NCBI GenBank assembly: GCA_015233565.1
Contig: JADFXM010000003.1
Location: 1 to 64,000 of the forward strand
Length of the DNA: 64,000 bases
Direction: 5' to 3'
From: Candidatus Rifleibacteriota bacterium
GTDB taxonomy: Bacteria > Muiribacteriota > Ozemobacteria > Ozemobacterales > Ozemobacteraceae
Shown here: positions 44,272 through 53,423 of the stretch, piece after piece
Position numbering within the stretch: position 1 is the first letter of the stretch
How the letters are laid out: every line of letters begins with the position of its first letter
Position numbers and translations under genes: made by a program
The notes under the pieces: model-generated
The model's database searches: none
What the model saw: only the letters and a program-made list of their open reading frames with translations
Told to the model about the DNA's origin: nothing

Positions 44272-46182
44272 TCAAACCTTGAATCTTGAAATCATTGCCT
44301 TAACCTGTTCGGCGAGTTTCGATAATTCTGTAGAGCTAGTGAACACCTGCTGGCTGGCATTTTTTACTTCTCCTGAAGCGCTATTGACTGAAATAATATC
44401 TTTGGTAATGGTTTTTGATACAGCGGAGCTTTGAATGACTAGTGCGTTGGCTTCTTTTACTCCGCCTGAGACCTGGGTGATGTTTTTTGCTACGTCTTTT
44501 GTCGCGGCAGCTTGTTCTTCAATTGCGGTGGCAATAGTGGAAACAATGTCGCTTACTTCCCTGATGATTTTTGAAATCTTTTCAATGTCAGCAATAGCGT
44601 TTCCAGTGGAAGATTGGATTCCGGAAATTTTTCCTTTGATATCTTCAGTTGCTTTTGCAGTTTGTTTGGCAAGCTCCTTGATTTCATTGGCTACTACGGC
44701 GAAACCCTTTCCAGCTGCTCCAGCACGTGCAGCTTCAATCGTAGCATTCAAAGCTAGAAGATTTGTTTGGGCCGAAATACTGGTAATGGTTTCGGTTACT
44801 TTTCCGATCTCCTGGGCTGAACGACCTAATTCCTTCATCAGCTCTGAGACTTTTATTGCCTGATTGTTGGCGTCAAATGTGATTGTTCTTGCTTTTTCCG
44901 AATTTCCGGCGATGTCTCCGATTGTTGCACTCATTTCTTCGGTGGTAACAACCACGGATGCTAGACTCGAAGTTGCCTCCTCCATGCCTGCTGCAACACC
45001 TAATGTATTTGTACTCATTTCCTCTGCAGCGACGGCAACAGTTGAAGACTTTGCGGTTGCATTTTCAGCACTTGTAGATAATTGTTCTGAGATCGATGAA
45101 AGTTCAGTGGATGAGGCGGCTAAAGTTTGGATTCCCTGATTCAGCTCGCGAAACATTTGCCCAAATTGTTTTACCATTTTTGAAAGGGCCTGCATTAAAG
45201 TGTCTCGGGAAGAGCGCTCTTTCACTTCAATCAGAAAATTTCCTTCGACAATTTTTTGGGTAACATATGTTATTTCCTGCATGCCTGCGATCATGCGTTC
45301 CATGCTTATTGCCAGGACATCCTTTTCCGATGCTTTTTTTACCTTGACGTTAAAATCTCCCAATGATAATTTGTCAGCGATTTCCGCTTGGGCTTTTATT
45401 TCCAGTATTACTGCTCCAACTGATTTGGATAAATCGCCAAGCTCGTCTTGCCTTTCTACAAGGTTCCCTGGAATTTGTTGATTTACATCCCCAATTGCAA
45501 GCTCATTTAGAATTTCAACCAATGCTTTAATCGGATTATTTATGCTATCTGTAAGGGATTTGGAAAAGAAAATAGTAAGAAAAACAGTTATCAAAGTTAC
45601 CAAACCCATGTAAAAGTCCAGATTCTGTCTTGTCCTTCTAGCTATTTCTTTGTCACCCTCCCTTAATTTTTTTATCAACACGACTATTTTTTGTAAACTT
45701 TCTTCCAGTTTGTTTTCAAGAGGAGTGCTTATATTAATAAACGCTTTTAATGATTCGGTTTCGCTCCCATTCTTGAATAAATCCAGCGCTTTCGATGTAG
45801 AGTCCCTTTGTTCCTGCAAAATTTTGACTGACTCGCCGAAAAGCGTTCTTACTTCAGCGCTTAGGAAGCTTTCATTGAGTGAATCAATTAATCCGTTTTG
45901 GGTTTCGTTTTCTTTCTCTCGAAGTTGGGAAAACTTTTCAAAATTTTGATGGTTCTTTTCAAATAAAAATGTGGAAATTTCGTTATCAAAACAAGTTATT
46001 CGCACAAATAGATCCATCAATTTTAGCGCATTATCTGATCTAATCACAATTGTTTCCAGTTGCTTGTCAACTTCCTGCGAGCCAATCCTTCCTGCTAGAT
46101 TAATTCCCATTAGCATTATAATGAGAATGGTTAAAACCAAAGCCAGTCTTTTTCCAACTTTCATGTTGTTCAAAATTTCCAT
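44272..46182 (-). CDS. Methyl-accepting chemotaxis protein with HAMP array
   Basis: Membrane helices near residues 11-31 and 190-210 bracket a helical periplasmic sensor resembling the four-helix-bundle type. Up to three HAMP-like units follow ([24 protein letters not shown] and [12 protein letters not shown] mark their second halves). The signalling hairpin tip reads [20 protein letters not shown] and the flanks carry AATKDV-type methylation candidates. The C-terminus (ISRFKV) lacks a CheR-tethering pentapeptide. The gene sits between cheA and cheW, so this receptor is probably the main input of the operon. Confidence 0.93.
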   Translation of the reverse strand: MEILNNMKVGKRLALVLTILIIMLMGINLAGRIGSQEVDKQLETIVIRSDNALKLMDLFVRITCFDNEISTFLFEKNHQNFEKFSQLREKENETQNGLIDSLNESFLSAEVRTLFGESVKILQEQRDSTSKALDLFKNGSETESLKAFINISTPLENKLEESLQKIVVLIKKLREGDKEIARRTRQNLDFYMGLVTLITVFLTIFFSKSLTDSINNPIKALVEILNELAIGDVNQQIPGNLVERQDELGDLSKSVGAVILEIKAQAEIADKLSLGDFNVKVKKASEKDVLAISMERMIAGMQEITYVTQKIVEGNFLIEVKERSSRDTLMQALSKMVKQFGQMFRELNQGIQTLAASSTELSSISEQLSTSAENATAKSSTVAVAAEEMSTNTLGVAAGMEEATSSLASVVVTTEEMSATIGDIAGNSEKARTITFDANNQAIKVSELMKELGRSAQEIGKVTETITSISAQTNLLALNATIEAARAGAAGKGFAVVANEIKELAKQTAKATEDIKGKISGIQSSTGNAIADIEKISKIIREVSDIVSTIATAIEEQAAATKDVAKNITQVSGGVKEANALVIQSSAVSKTITKDIISVNSASGEVKNASQQVFTSSTELSKLAEQVKAMISRFKV

Positions 46183-46209
46183 ATTTCTCTCCCTTTTCCT
46201 GCGCCTATT

Positions 46210-49176
46210 TTAAATATCTGAATTGGATTTAAAATAATAATCTATTCTGGAAATCAATGTCTTCCGGTCAAGTTTAATTTGATAATCGTCGATTCCTGCA
46301 GCCTTTCCTCTGGCAATGTCATCTTCTTCAGCAAGCGAAGTAACTGCAATGATAGGTAATGAAGATAATTTGGAGTCCTTTCGAATTTTTTGAGCTAACC
46401 CAATCCCTGAAAGTTCTGGCATTTCGATGTCTGTGACAAGTATTTTAATTTTTTCCCCATATTCTTCGAGGAGTTGCCAGGCTTTTTGGCCATCAGGAGC
46501 TTCAATGACTTTGTAGCCGGCATTCTCAATAATTTTTTTTAGTTGCCCTCTGAAAAAATTAGAGTCTTCAGCGAGAAGAATCAATGGAATGTTGGATTCA
46601 GCTTCTGATTTTGTTTTTTTGATTGCCCATTCCGGGTAAATATTTTCCATAAGCTCAATAATATCTATCAACAGGATCGTTTTATCTCTGATGACAATTG
46701 AGCCCATAATTCCCTTTTGCTTGAGGGTGCTTTGATCAATATCCATCTCTGCTTCAATTACATCCACCGGCATTGTTCCCAGAAGACCGATTTCACGTGC
46801 GTCAATACTGGTAATGATCACAGCCATTTCCTGATCATCATTAATTCTATTCATTTTAGTGACATCATTCAAAGCCAACAATGGTAGGGAACCTCCCCTA
46901 TATTGCATTGTGCGGCGGCTTCCTACATATTCGATCTGAGCAGGTATGATTTTTTCGATTCGAAGTACGAGATCCAGCGGAATCGCGCAATTTTCCCCGG
47001 GGGCGTTGCTGAACATCAAAAAAGAATGAGAATCCTGTAATTTTTCGGGCTGGCTTTCTTTTACCGCCTGAGCCGCCCTTACTGAACCTGAAACTGAATA
47101 AAGTTTTGCTTTTGAAGCCAGCCCGCTTGCGTCCAAAATCAATGCAATTTGCCCATTTCCCATTATTGTGGCCCCGGCATATTCAGGGAGTTTCTTTAAA
47201 TATCGGCCCAGCGGTTTTACGACAATCTCTTCGGTATTGTGAAGTTGATCGACTATAAGCCCATATTGTATAATCCCCGTGGAAATTACTGCTATGTTTA
47301 GATCACTTGAGGCATGGTATCTTCTGCCACTGGTCCTACGACGTTCCAAAATTTCTCTTTCGTTTTCGTTAGTGGGGGGGAAAGGTTTATCAACAGCCAT
47401 CTTTATTGAACGTCTATCTGCTGAATAGATTCTTCGTTCCAATACTTTTTCCCCTGTCGAGGGATTGGCAAAAAATTTTGCAATTCCCAAAACTTTTGCG
47501 AATTCAACTATTGGAATCAATTTCCCTCGTAAGTCCAAAACTTCTGCATTCCCAAAAAGTTCAATTCTTTCGTTGGCTTGCTCAGCTGGGATTCTAATGA
47601 GCTCAATTACATTAATTTGCGGAATAGCAAAATATTCGTCTGATTCTGAAATAATCAGTGATGGAATGATTGCCAGGGTTAAAGGAAGCTTGATGCGAAA
47701 AATAGAACCCTGGCCAAGTTTTGACTCAATTTCTATTTTTCCTCCCAGTTTGTCAAGATTCGTTTTAACCACATCCATTCCTACCCCACGGCCCGACAGA
47801 TCGGTTACGTTGTTCGCAGTTGAAAGTCCTGGAAGCAATATTAAAGCAATTTTGTCTTTTTCCGCCATCCCTTTTAACAGGTCTTGAGGAATTAAGCCTT
47901 TTGAAATCGCGTTGGAAGCTACTTCTTTGGGGTCGATTCCCTTCCCGTCATCTGATAATTCAATTACAACCTGTCCTGCTTCGTGAAAAGCCTTGATTTT
48001 TATCGATCCTAACGGATTTTTCCCAAGCTCTTTTCTTTTTTCTACAGTTTCAATTCCGTGGTCAACTGCGTTTCGTACCATATGGGTCAACGGGTCCATT
48101 AAGCCTTCGATCAAGGTTTTATCCATTTCGACATCATGGCCTTCGATAAAAAGCTGAACTTCTTTTTTCAGATCTTTGGCGAGATCTCTAATGAGTCTGG
48201 GAAATTTGGAAAAAACATTGCCTATTGGCTGCATTCGAGTTTGCATGACAATTTCCTGGAGCTCTGAAGTAACCAAATTTATTTTCTGGCTTGCCGTTTC
48301 AATTGAAGCTTGATCCTTAATTGAGACCGCATCTCTGAGTTGGTTCCTGCTTAATACAAGCTCTCCGGTGAGATTCATCAGGGTTTCGAGAATGTTAACG
48401 CTTACTCGTAAACTGCTTTCGCTCCCAGAAGATGTGTTTTGTTGAACCAATTTTTCGCAATTTTCCGGAAGCGATTTCGGTGATGAAAGCTCATCAAAGA
48501 GTTTCATTGCAGATGTTTGAGGTAAATTTTGCCCTTGTTCCGAGGTTTGTGGCCCAGTTGGCAGGGAAAAAGTTGCCTCAGGTGAATCTTGCGGAAATTC
48601 ACTTATCAGCGATAGATTCTCACTTGATTGGGCATTTTCTGATCCGGATTCAATTTCATTGGAGGCATCTACAAGTGCAGAAGCTTGGTTATTCATTTTT
48701 TCAGGGGATACATCCTCTTTCTGGCTAATTTTCCCATTTTTTTCTGGTGGAGAAAATGGAGCTGAAATTGCATTTAATGAAGAAAGGTATTCGGAAATGT
48801 CAATATCACTACTTTCCTTAGAGTGATTAATCATTGCTCGTAGAATGTCAAAGACTCCTAAAAGAATGCTTATTATCTCAGAGTTCGGGACAAGCTTATG
48901 AAGACGGATCAAATCTAAAACCGTTTCAGTTTTATGAGAAAGTTCCTGTATTTTCTTTAAACCAAATAAAGAACTCCCGCCCTTGATTGAATGTGCTGCA
49001 CGAAATACCTTATTAATTGTTTTTTCGTTAACATTTTCCTTGGCTTCTTCAATTTCAATAAGATCATTCTCGATTCCTGAAAGATATTCTCTTGATTCAT
49101 CAAGAAATTCATTCAGTAAAAATTCCCTTGAGTCTCCCAGAATTTCGTTTAATTCATCGTTATTTTCTTGATCCAT
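46210..49176 (-). CDS. cheA: Hybrid CheA kinase with two CheW domains and a receiver
   Basis: The ATG at 49176 is preceded by GGAGAT; a TTG at 49227 would add 17 residues. Domains in order: Hpt with His62 in RAAHSIKGGSSLFG; a low-complexity linker in place of the P2 domain; a dimerisation region (NLTGELVLSRNQLRDAV); the ATPase with HMVRNAVDHGIE and DDGKGID; a CheW-like regulatory domain interrupted by an insert rich in arginine (ERRRTSGRRYH); a second CheW-like domain from about residue 720; and a C-terminal receiver with LVTDIEMPELSG. A free CheY is not in the operon, so the receiver may be the output or a phosphate sink. Confidence 0.94.
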   Translation of the reverse strand: MDQENNDELNEILGDSREFLLNEFLDESREYLSGIENDLIEIEEAKENVNEKTINKVFRAAHSIKGGSSLFGLKKIQELSHKTETVLDLIRLHKLVPNSEIISILLGVFDILRAMINHSKESSDIDISEYLSSLNAISAPFSPPEKNGKISQKEDVSPEKMNNQASALVDASNEIESGSENAQSSENLSLISEFPQDSPEATFSLPTGPQTSEQGQNLPQTSAMKLFDELSSPKSLPENCEKLVQQNTSSGSESSLRVSVNILETLMNLTGELVLSRNQLRDAVSIKDQASIETASQKINLVTSELQEIVMQTRMQPIGNVFSKFPRLIRDLAKDLKKEVQLFIEGHDVEMDKTLIEGLMDPLTHMVRNAVDHGIETVEKRKELGKNPLGSIKIKAFHEAGQVVIELSDDGKGIDPKEVASNAISKGLIPQDLLKGMAEKDKIALILLPGLSTANNVTDLSGRGVGMDVVKTNLDKLGGKIEIESKLGQGSIFRIKLPLTLAIIPSLIISESDEYFAIPQINVIELIRIPAEQANERIELFGNAEVLDLRGKLIPIVEFAKVLGIAKFFANPSTGEKVLERRIYSADRRSIKMAVDKPFPPTNENEREILERRRTSGRRYHASSDLNIAVISTGIIQYGLIVDQLHNTEEIVVKPLGRYLKKLPEYAGATIMGNGQIALILDASGLASKAKLYSVSGSVRAAQAVKESQPEKLQDSHSFLMFSNAPGENCAIPLDLVLRIEKIIPAQIEYVGSRRTMQYRGGSLPLLALNDVTKMNRINDDQEMAVIITSIDAREIGLLGTMPVDVIEAEMDIDQSTLKQKGIMGSIVIRDKTILLIDIIELMENIYPEWAIKKTKSEAESNIPLILLAEDSNFFRGQLKKIIENAGYKVIEAPDGQKAWQLLEEYGEKIKILVTDIEMPELSGIGLAQKIRKDSKLSSLPIIAVTSLAEEDDIARGKAAGIDDYQIKLDRKTLISRIDYYFKSNSDI

Positions 49177-49489
49177 AAGGCTATCTCCAAGGTCAATATT
49201 GCTTCTTTCCAAAATGTGCAATTCCAATTTCTTCGGAAAATACCGATTCCGAATTTTTGTAGGAATTATTCTGAAAATGTTCTGTTTTCAGTGAACGATT
49301 TTCAATAATCTGTCCAATTAAGGCTCTACTCCTAGAATTCTCTCTAAGATTCTCAAATTTTCTCTAATTTTCTTCAAGCGAACAATTAGTTTACTACGAT
49401 TCAAAATAGTTTTAAACTATAAATGAATTTTTTTAATGACAGATTAGAGCTCATGGTTAGTAACTTCCTTGCAAAGGATTAATCCCTGA

Positions 49490-50623
49490 ATGATATATCT
49501 TAATTCCGCTGCAACAAGCTTTCCAAAAGCTCCAGGCGTTTCTGAGGAAGTAAAATCCTGGCTTGACAGACCATTTTGCATCGCCGGTCGTAATAACCTT
49601 ACAGAAAATTCTGTTCAACTGGCTTGCCGAAAAAAATTGGCCAAATTGATGGAAGTTTCAGATCCTCAAAATATTGTTCTAACCACTAACGCTACTTATG
49701 CATTGAACCTTGCAATTCTGGGCACAATCGGGATGAATCCCCTTCACGTTGTTTCAACAGTCACTGAACACAACTCTGTCCTTCGTCCGCTATTTCATTC
49801 CCAAAAAAGAAATGGCGGAAAAATAGAACTAATCGGACTTGATTCATCAGGGAACATTGACCAGGAAGCTTTTTATAAGGCCTTAAAAAAAGGTCCTCGC
49901 CTGATTATAATCAATCATGGTTCGAATGTTACCGGAAAAATACATGATGTTTCCCCCTTATTCCAGGAAGCAAAAAGAATGGGGGCCATCACTCTTCTTG
50001 ATGCCTCCCAAACTATGGGCTTGATTCCTGTTCACCCCAAAAAACTTTATGCCGATTTGGTTGCATTTACTGGTCACAAATATCTTCTTGGCCCAACTGG
50101 AACTGGTGGACTTTTTGTCAATCCAGAGATCCATTTAGAGCAATTTTTTGTCGGAGGGACAGGTATTCACAGTGACCTTACTTTCCATCCCGAAGAGCTT
50201 CCAGGCAGACTGGAAGCGGGAACCCCAAATCTGCCTGCCGTGGCTGGTTTGGTATCGGCCCTCGAATGGCTTGAAACAAATGGTGAAAGCTTTCGGCAAA
50301 ATCATTTTCATCTTAGTAGTGAACTATGTTCAAGATTTCAAGATTGTGACAAGATAAGAACCTTCGCATTATCCCCTCACTTGAGTTCAGGATTGGTTTC
50401 TTTTATAATTGAAGGGGTTTCCCCAGAAGAAACAAGTTTTATCCTTGAAAAAAGCTTTGGAATTATTTGCCGAAGCGGTTTTCATTGCGCACCACTTATT
50501 CACAAACATATTGGAAGCTTACCAAATGGGACAGTTCGACTGAGTATTTCAGGTTTTAACACTCTTGATGAACTTGAAAAAACCATGAAAGCCCTTTCAA
50601 AAATATCCAAATGCATTTGTTAA
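49490..50623 (+). CDS. Cysteine desulfurase-like class V aminotransferase
   Basis: The N-terminus MIYLNSAATSFPKAPGVSEE is the class V start with the D-N-A-A-T motif altered to NSAAT. The PLP lysine lies in FTGHKYLLGPTGTGGLF, and a conserved cysteine in RSGFHCAPLIH is the persulfide-forming residue of this desulfurase branch. The C-terminal GTVRLSISGFNTLDELE fits the family. The enzyme should take sulfur from cysteine and hand it to an acceptor. The next gene overlaps its end, and four more small genes follow in the same direction, so they are candidates for the acceptor pathway. Confidence 0.85.
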   Translation: MIYLNSAATSFPKAPGVSEEVKSWLDRPFCIAGRNNLTENSVQLACRKKLAKLMEVSDPQNIVLTTNATYALNLAILGTIGMNPLHVVSTVTEHNSVLRPLFHSQKRNGGKIELIGLDSSGNIDQEAFYKALKKGPRLIIINHGSNVTGKIHDVSPLFQEAKRMGAITLLDASQTMGLIPVHPKKLYADLVAFTGHKYLLGPTGTGGLFVNPEIHLEQFFVGGTGIHSDLTFHPEELPGRLEAGTPNLPAVAGLVSALEWLETNGESFRQNHFHLSSELCSRFQDCDKIRTFALSPHLSSGLVSFIIEGVSPEETSFILEKSFGIICRSGFHCAPLIHKHIGSLPNGTVRLSISGFNTLDELEKTMKALSKISKCIC

Positions 50624-50907
50624 ATGCGGAAAAAGTTGAAGATTGTTTCGATGGAAGCAGTGTTTTCATGTTTTTCTTTGATGAACCATGGACTGAAAAA
50701 ATGATAGAAAAACTTAAAACACTTGGTGAACTTGATTTTTTTTCTGATTTTCCCAGGCCTTTTTTCCGTTTGCGAGCAACTACTGGTTTGCAATTGAAGG
50801 GAGTACAGGGAGACAACTCTTGTCGAGTGATTTTTCCATCCAGGAACCGAGATGATGTTAGAGAAAAATTGGAATTTTTTTTTCGAAAAGACTTCACATC
50901 CTCGTAA
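50611..50907 (+). CDS. Small unknown protein coupled to the desulfurase-like gene
   Basis: The ATG at 50611 lies inside the previous gene, overlapping by 13 bases, which suggests translational coupling. The 98-residue protein has no signal peptide. The stretch FPRPFFRLRATTGLQLKGVQ followed by GDNSCRVIFP has a single conserved-looking cysteine. I do not know a named family with certainty. A role as a sulfur acceptor is conceivable from position only. Confidence 0.6.
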   Translation: MHLLNAEKVEDCFDGSSVFMFFFDEPWTEKMIEKLKTLGELDFFSDFPRPFFRLRATTGLQLKGVQGDNSCRVIFPSRNRDDVREKLEFFFRKDFTSS

Positions 50908-50940
50908 ATCAAAATAAATTAAACTAAAAGGAGTAAAAAC

Positions 50941-51132
50941 GTGGGAGAAAAAATTCTTAAGTATTATGAATTTGCCCAAAGGGAAGGTGGAATTCAGGCG
51001 AAGATGAGGCTTGCCATTAAAACAACCCTCAGTTCAGATCGGGCACTTTTCGCCCCTGATTCCCCAGAGATCCTTGACAAGTTTAAGGTTGCAGTAAAAG
51101 AAATTACCGGAAAAGAAGCTCCGGTATTTTAG
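50941..51132 (+). CDS. Small 63-residue unknown protein
   Basis: A GTG start preceded by AAAGGAG opens MGEKILKYYEFAQREGGIQA. The sequence is helical and charged, with a KLAIKTTLSS-like middle (here MRLAIKTTLSSDRA) and no cysteine. It lies 33 bases after its neighbour and 13 bases before the next chosen start, so it belongs to the same operon. Function unknown; a regulatory or chaperone-like partner of the V4R-like proteins is possible. Confidence 0.65.
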   Translation: MGEKILKYYEFAQREGGIQAKMRLAIKTTLSSDRALFAPDSPEILDKFKVAVKEITGKEAPVF

Positions 51133-51145
51133 TATGGAGAAAGGT

Positions 51146-51679
51146 ATGGTTAACGTGAAAAAAGAATTCATTCCTGATCAGAAGTTTTTTCCTCAGACTT
51201 GCAGACACACAATGAATGGCAAAACTACCGTTCTTCATTGTCATCATTACGCATCACTTTATTCCCAGCTTGCTGATGATTGCAATATTGTCGATGCCAA
51301 AAATCTTTTGGCCGAAGTGGCTGAAGATACATTTTATGATGTTTTTAAAACCTATTTCCAGGAAAACAAAATCAATGATCTTCCTTCACGAATCTCTATT
51401 ATAGAGCATTATTATGCTTTGGTTGGGTTGGGGAAAATGCATTTTTTGGGAGCAGGTCCAAACTCTGGAGACGTAGAATTGATCCATTCACACATTGACG
51501 AAGGATGGATTAAAAAATGGGGAAAGCGTGAAGCTCCTGTCAATTTTATTACTTGCGGTTTTATCTGTGGAGCTTTTGCAGCGATTTTTAATCAAAATCT
51601 TCGAAGTTTTCTTGCCCAGGAAGTTGAAAGTATAGTTTCCGGTAAAGAACGCTCTGTTTTTTCTGTGGTTCGGCAATAG
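51146..51679 (+). CDS. V4R-like domain protein (first of pair)
   Basis: GGAG six bases upstream favours the ATG at 51146 over the one at 51134. The C-terminal half has the pattern of the 4-vinyl-reductase-like (V4R) fold: WIKKWGKREAPVNFITCGFI, CGAFAAIF, then AQEVESIVSGKERSVFSVV. V4R domains bind small hydrophobic ligands or, in some proteins, metal clusters. The N-terminal CRHTMNGKTTVLHCHHYASL stretch is rich in cysteine and histidine and could bind a metal. The next gene encodes a second protein of the same general type. Confidence 0.55.
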   Translation: MVNVKKEFIPDQKFFPQTCRHTMNGKTTVLHCHHYASLYSQLADDCNIVDAKNLLAEVAEDTFYDVFKTYFQENKINDLPSRISIIEHYYALVGLGKMHFLGAGPNSGDVELIHSHIDEGWIKKWGKREAPVNFITCGFICGAFAAIFNQNLRSFLAQEVESIVSGKERSVFSVVRQ

Positions 51680-51697
51680 GAAAGGAGTTCAATTCTC

Positions 51698-52303
51698 ATG
51701 GCTATTAACCGCCAAAAGATCATAGATTCAATGTCAAAAATCAAGGTTTATGGGAACGAAGATGGATTAATTCCTGCTTTTGGAGTTTTTGTAAATCAGC
51801 TTCCGGGGCAATTTTGGAACGATTTCGCCGACAGACTGATGAGACGAATCGGTCCTTCAATGCGCGAAGCAGGAGAATATCTTCTGGTGAATGCTGCCCA
51901 AGAATGTGGTTATCATACAGGATATGGAATTATCACCTCCGAAGAATGGAAAGCAGTTGTAGCTCCGATGGTTGAGAAGCAACCCGAAGACATTCTTCAC
52001 GGTGCATTTGCGGTCTTTTCTGCCTGGGGATGGGCAAATTGCGAAATCGTGGAATTAGAACCAAAAAAACGCATGCTACTCCGTGCATATAATTACTACG
52101 AATCCGATGTTGTGCAATATGGTATTACAAAGCAGCCTTCTGCCTATATGATTCGTGGTGTGGCAGCAGCATTCATGGATCTAGCCTATGGCGGACCTTA
52201 TGATAGATCCGGAAAAACTGGGCTAAGAACATTTTCCTGCAAACAAACAAAAGGGATTGAATGTGGCGATGAATGTGGTGAGTTCATCGTTTCCCAGAGT
52301 TAA
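51698..52303 (+). CDS. V4R-like domain protein (second of pair)
   Basis: An AAAGGAG site precedes the ATG. The 201-residue protein has GEYLLVNAAQECGYHTGYGI, then LRAYNYYESDVVQYG and a terminal CKQTKGIECGDECGEFIVSQ, where the C-x(8)-C-x(3)-C arrangement resembles the cysteine-rich end of V4R domains. These may hold a metal or an Fe-S cluster. It closes the plus-strand operon and is followed by a bidirectional terminator. Confidence 0.55.
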   Translation: MAINRQKIIDSMSKIKVYGNEDGLIPAFGVFVNQLPGQFWNDFADRLMRRIGPSMREAGEYLLVNAAQECGYHTGYGIITSEEWKAVVAPMVEKQPEDILHGAFAVFSAWGWANCEIVELEPKKRMLLRAYNYYESDVVQYGITKQPSAYMIRGVAAAFMDLAYGGPYDRSGKTGLRTFSCKQTKGIECGDECGEFIVSQS

Positions 52304-52319
52304 AATTGATAAAAAAAAA

Positions 52320-52362
52320 CCTCAAAACTCCTTTGATAAAGAAGTTTTGAGGCTTTTTTTTT
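52320..52362. terminator. Bidirectional terminator between convergent genes
   Basis: CCTCAAAACT (52320 onward) pairs with AGTTTTGAGG around a loop containing TTTGATAAA. An A-run precedes and a T-run follows, so it can stop transcription from both sides. Confidence 0.9.
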
Positions 52363-52370
52363 ATTCTTGC

Positions 52371-53282
52371 TTATTTAATCCAAAATGGAGTTCGTCCTTT
52401 GCAGATAGCTTTCTGCTCTAAACCATTTGTCTGAGACACAACAATGTCGGTTCCTGCTTCGAAGACTACATGCTTATCATCTGGGGAAATAGATGGATAA
52501 AGCCCTACCAGGATTGGGCGTTGAAATTCTTTTGTGTCGATGTTCAGGAATTCAATTTCGCTTCTTCCGTTTCGATCGCAGATATAGGCAATATGTTTTC
52601 CGTCTCGGGCGAATACTGGAAATGACTCATTGATTTTTGGGGTGGTGGTTAACCTGACAATTCCTTGGGCCAAAGTTGAAATAAGGAATAAATCACTGGT
52701 TCCATCCTCCATTAGGGCTGAAGCAACTATCCAATCGCTTTTTGGTGACCAGTCTGCAGAAGTAATTTTTTGGTCAGTGGAAAGCTTTGTTGAAATTTTG
52801 CTTTTTATGCTATAGGCATAAAGTGTTGGATTTTGATCACAAGTCGAATAAAGCAGAAATTTTCCATCTGGAGAGAAGCCTTCCAGTGATACACCTTCAC
52901 GGAATTTAATTATCTTATTTCCTGAACGATTCAGCAAAAATACCTCTGAACGCATATCCGGCAATTTATTGGTGAAGCCGATCCAACCGGTTTTTTCCGC
53001 CCATCTCGGAAAAACTATATTGTTGTAGGCGGGTGTTAATCGAACTTTTCCTGTTCCATCGGGATTAATTGTTGCTAGGTAAGTTTTTCCCTGTTCAGAC
53101 GTGTCTACAAATAAAATTTTCCCGGAGCTATCAGCTTTATCAGAGCTTTTTTCTGAGCCATCGATTGATTTTTCCGAAGATTTGTCTCCTGATTTGTCAA
53201 TTGCTTTTTCAGCAAAAACCGGGAGCGAGAGCAACCCGAGAATTAATATCAAAATTCCCCAAAATTTTTCTGTTTTTCTCAT
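52371..53282 (-). CDS. Exported TolB-like beta-propeller protein
   Basis: A signal peptide (MRKTEKFWGILILILGLLSL to about residue 25) is followed by a Lys/Ser/Asp-rich linker. Then come PD40/WD-like repeats: ATINPDGTGKVRLTPAYNNI, EGFSPDGKFLLYST, ADWSPKSDWIVASA, PVFARDGKHIAYIC and SISPDDKHVVFEA. Five or so blades of this type are typical of TolB C-terminal domains. It is probably periplasmic and binds a protein partner. No tol-pal genes are adjacent. Confidence 0.82.
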   Translation of the reverse strand: MRKTEKFWGILILILGLLSLPVFAEKAIDKSGDKSSEKSIDGSEKSSDKADSSGKILFVDTSEQGKTYLATINPDGTGKVRLTPAYNNIVFPRWAEKTGWIGFTNKLPDMRSEVFLLNRSGNKIIKFREGVSLEGFSPDGKFLLYSTCDQNPTLYAYSIKSKISTKLSTDQKITSADWSPKSDWIVASALMEDGTSDLFLISTLAQGIVRLTTTPKINESFPVFARDGKHIAYICDRNGRSEIEFLNIDTKEFQRPILVGLYPSISPDDKHVVFEAGTDIVVSQTNGLEQKAICKGRTPFWIK

Positions 53283-53423
53283 GGCATAATCCTTTCGATA
53301 ATAAAATCACTGAATTAGATAACCATCGTGGTAAGTATAAAACAACTCCTTTTAAAAAAAAAGAAGAATTTTTTATTTAATCACGTTAGAATGAATTAAA
53401 CTGCTCTGTTTCATTTAAATGCC

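Noticed and set aside
46210-49176. CheA read as a pilus-type ChpA with many Hpt domains
   Set aside because: Only one Hpt domain is visible and the ATPase/CheW order is that of an ordinary hybrid CheA.
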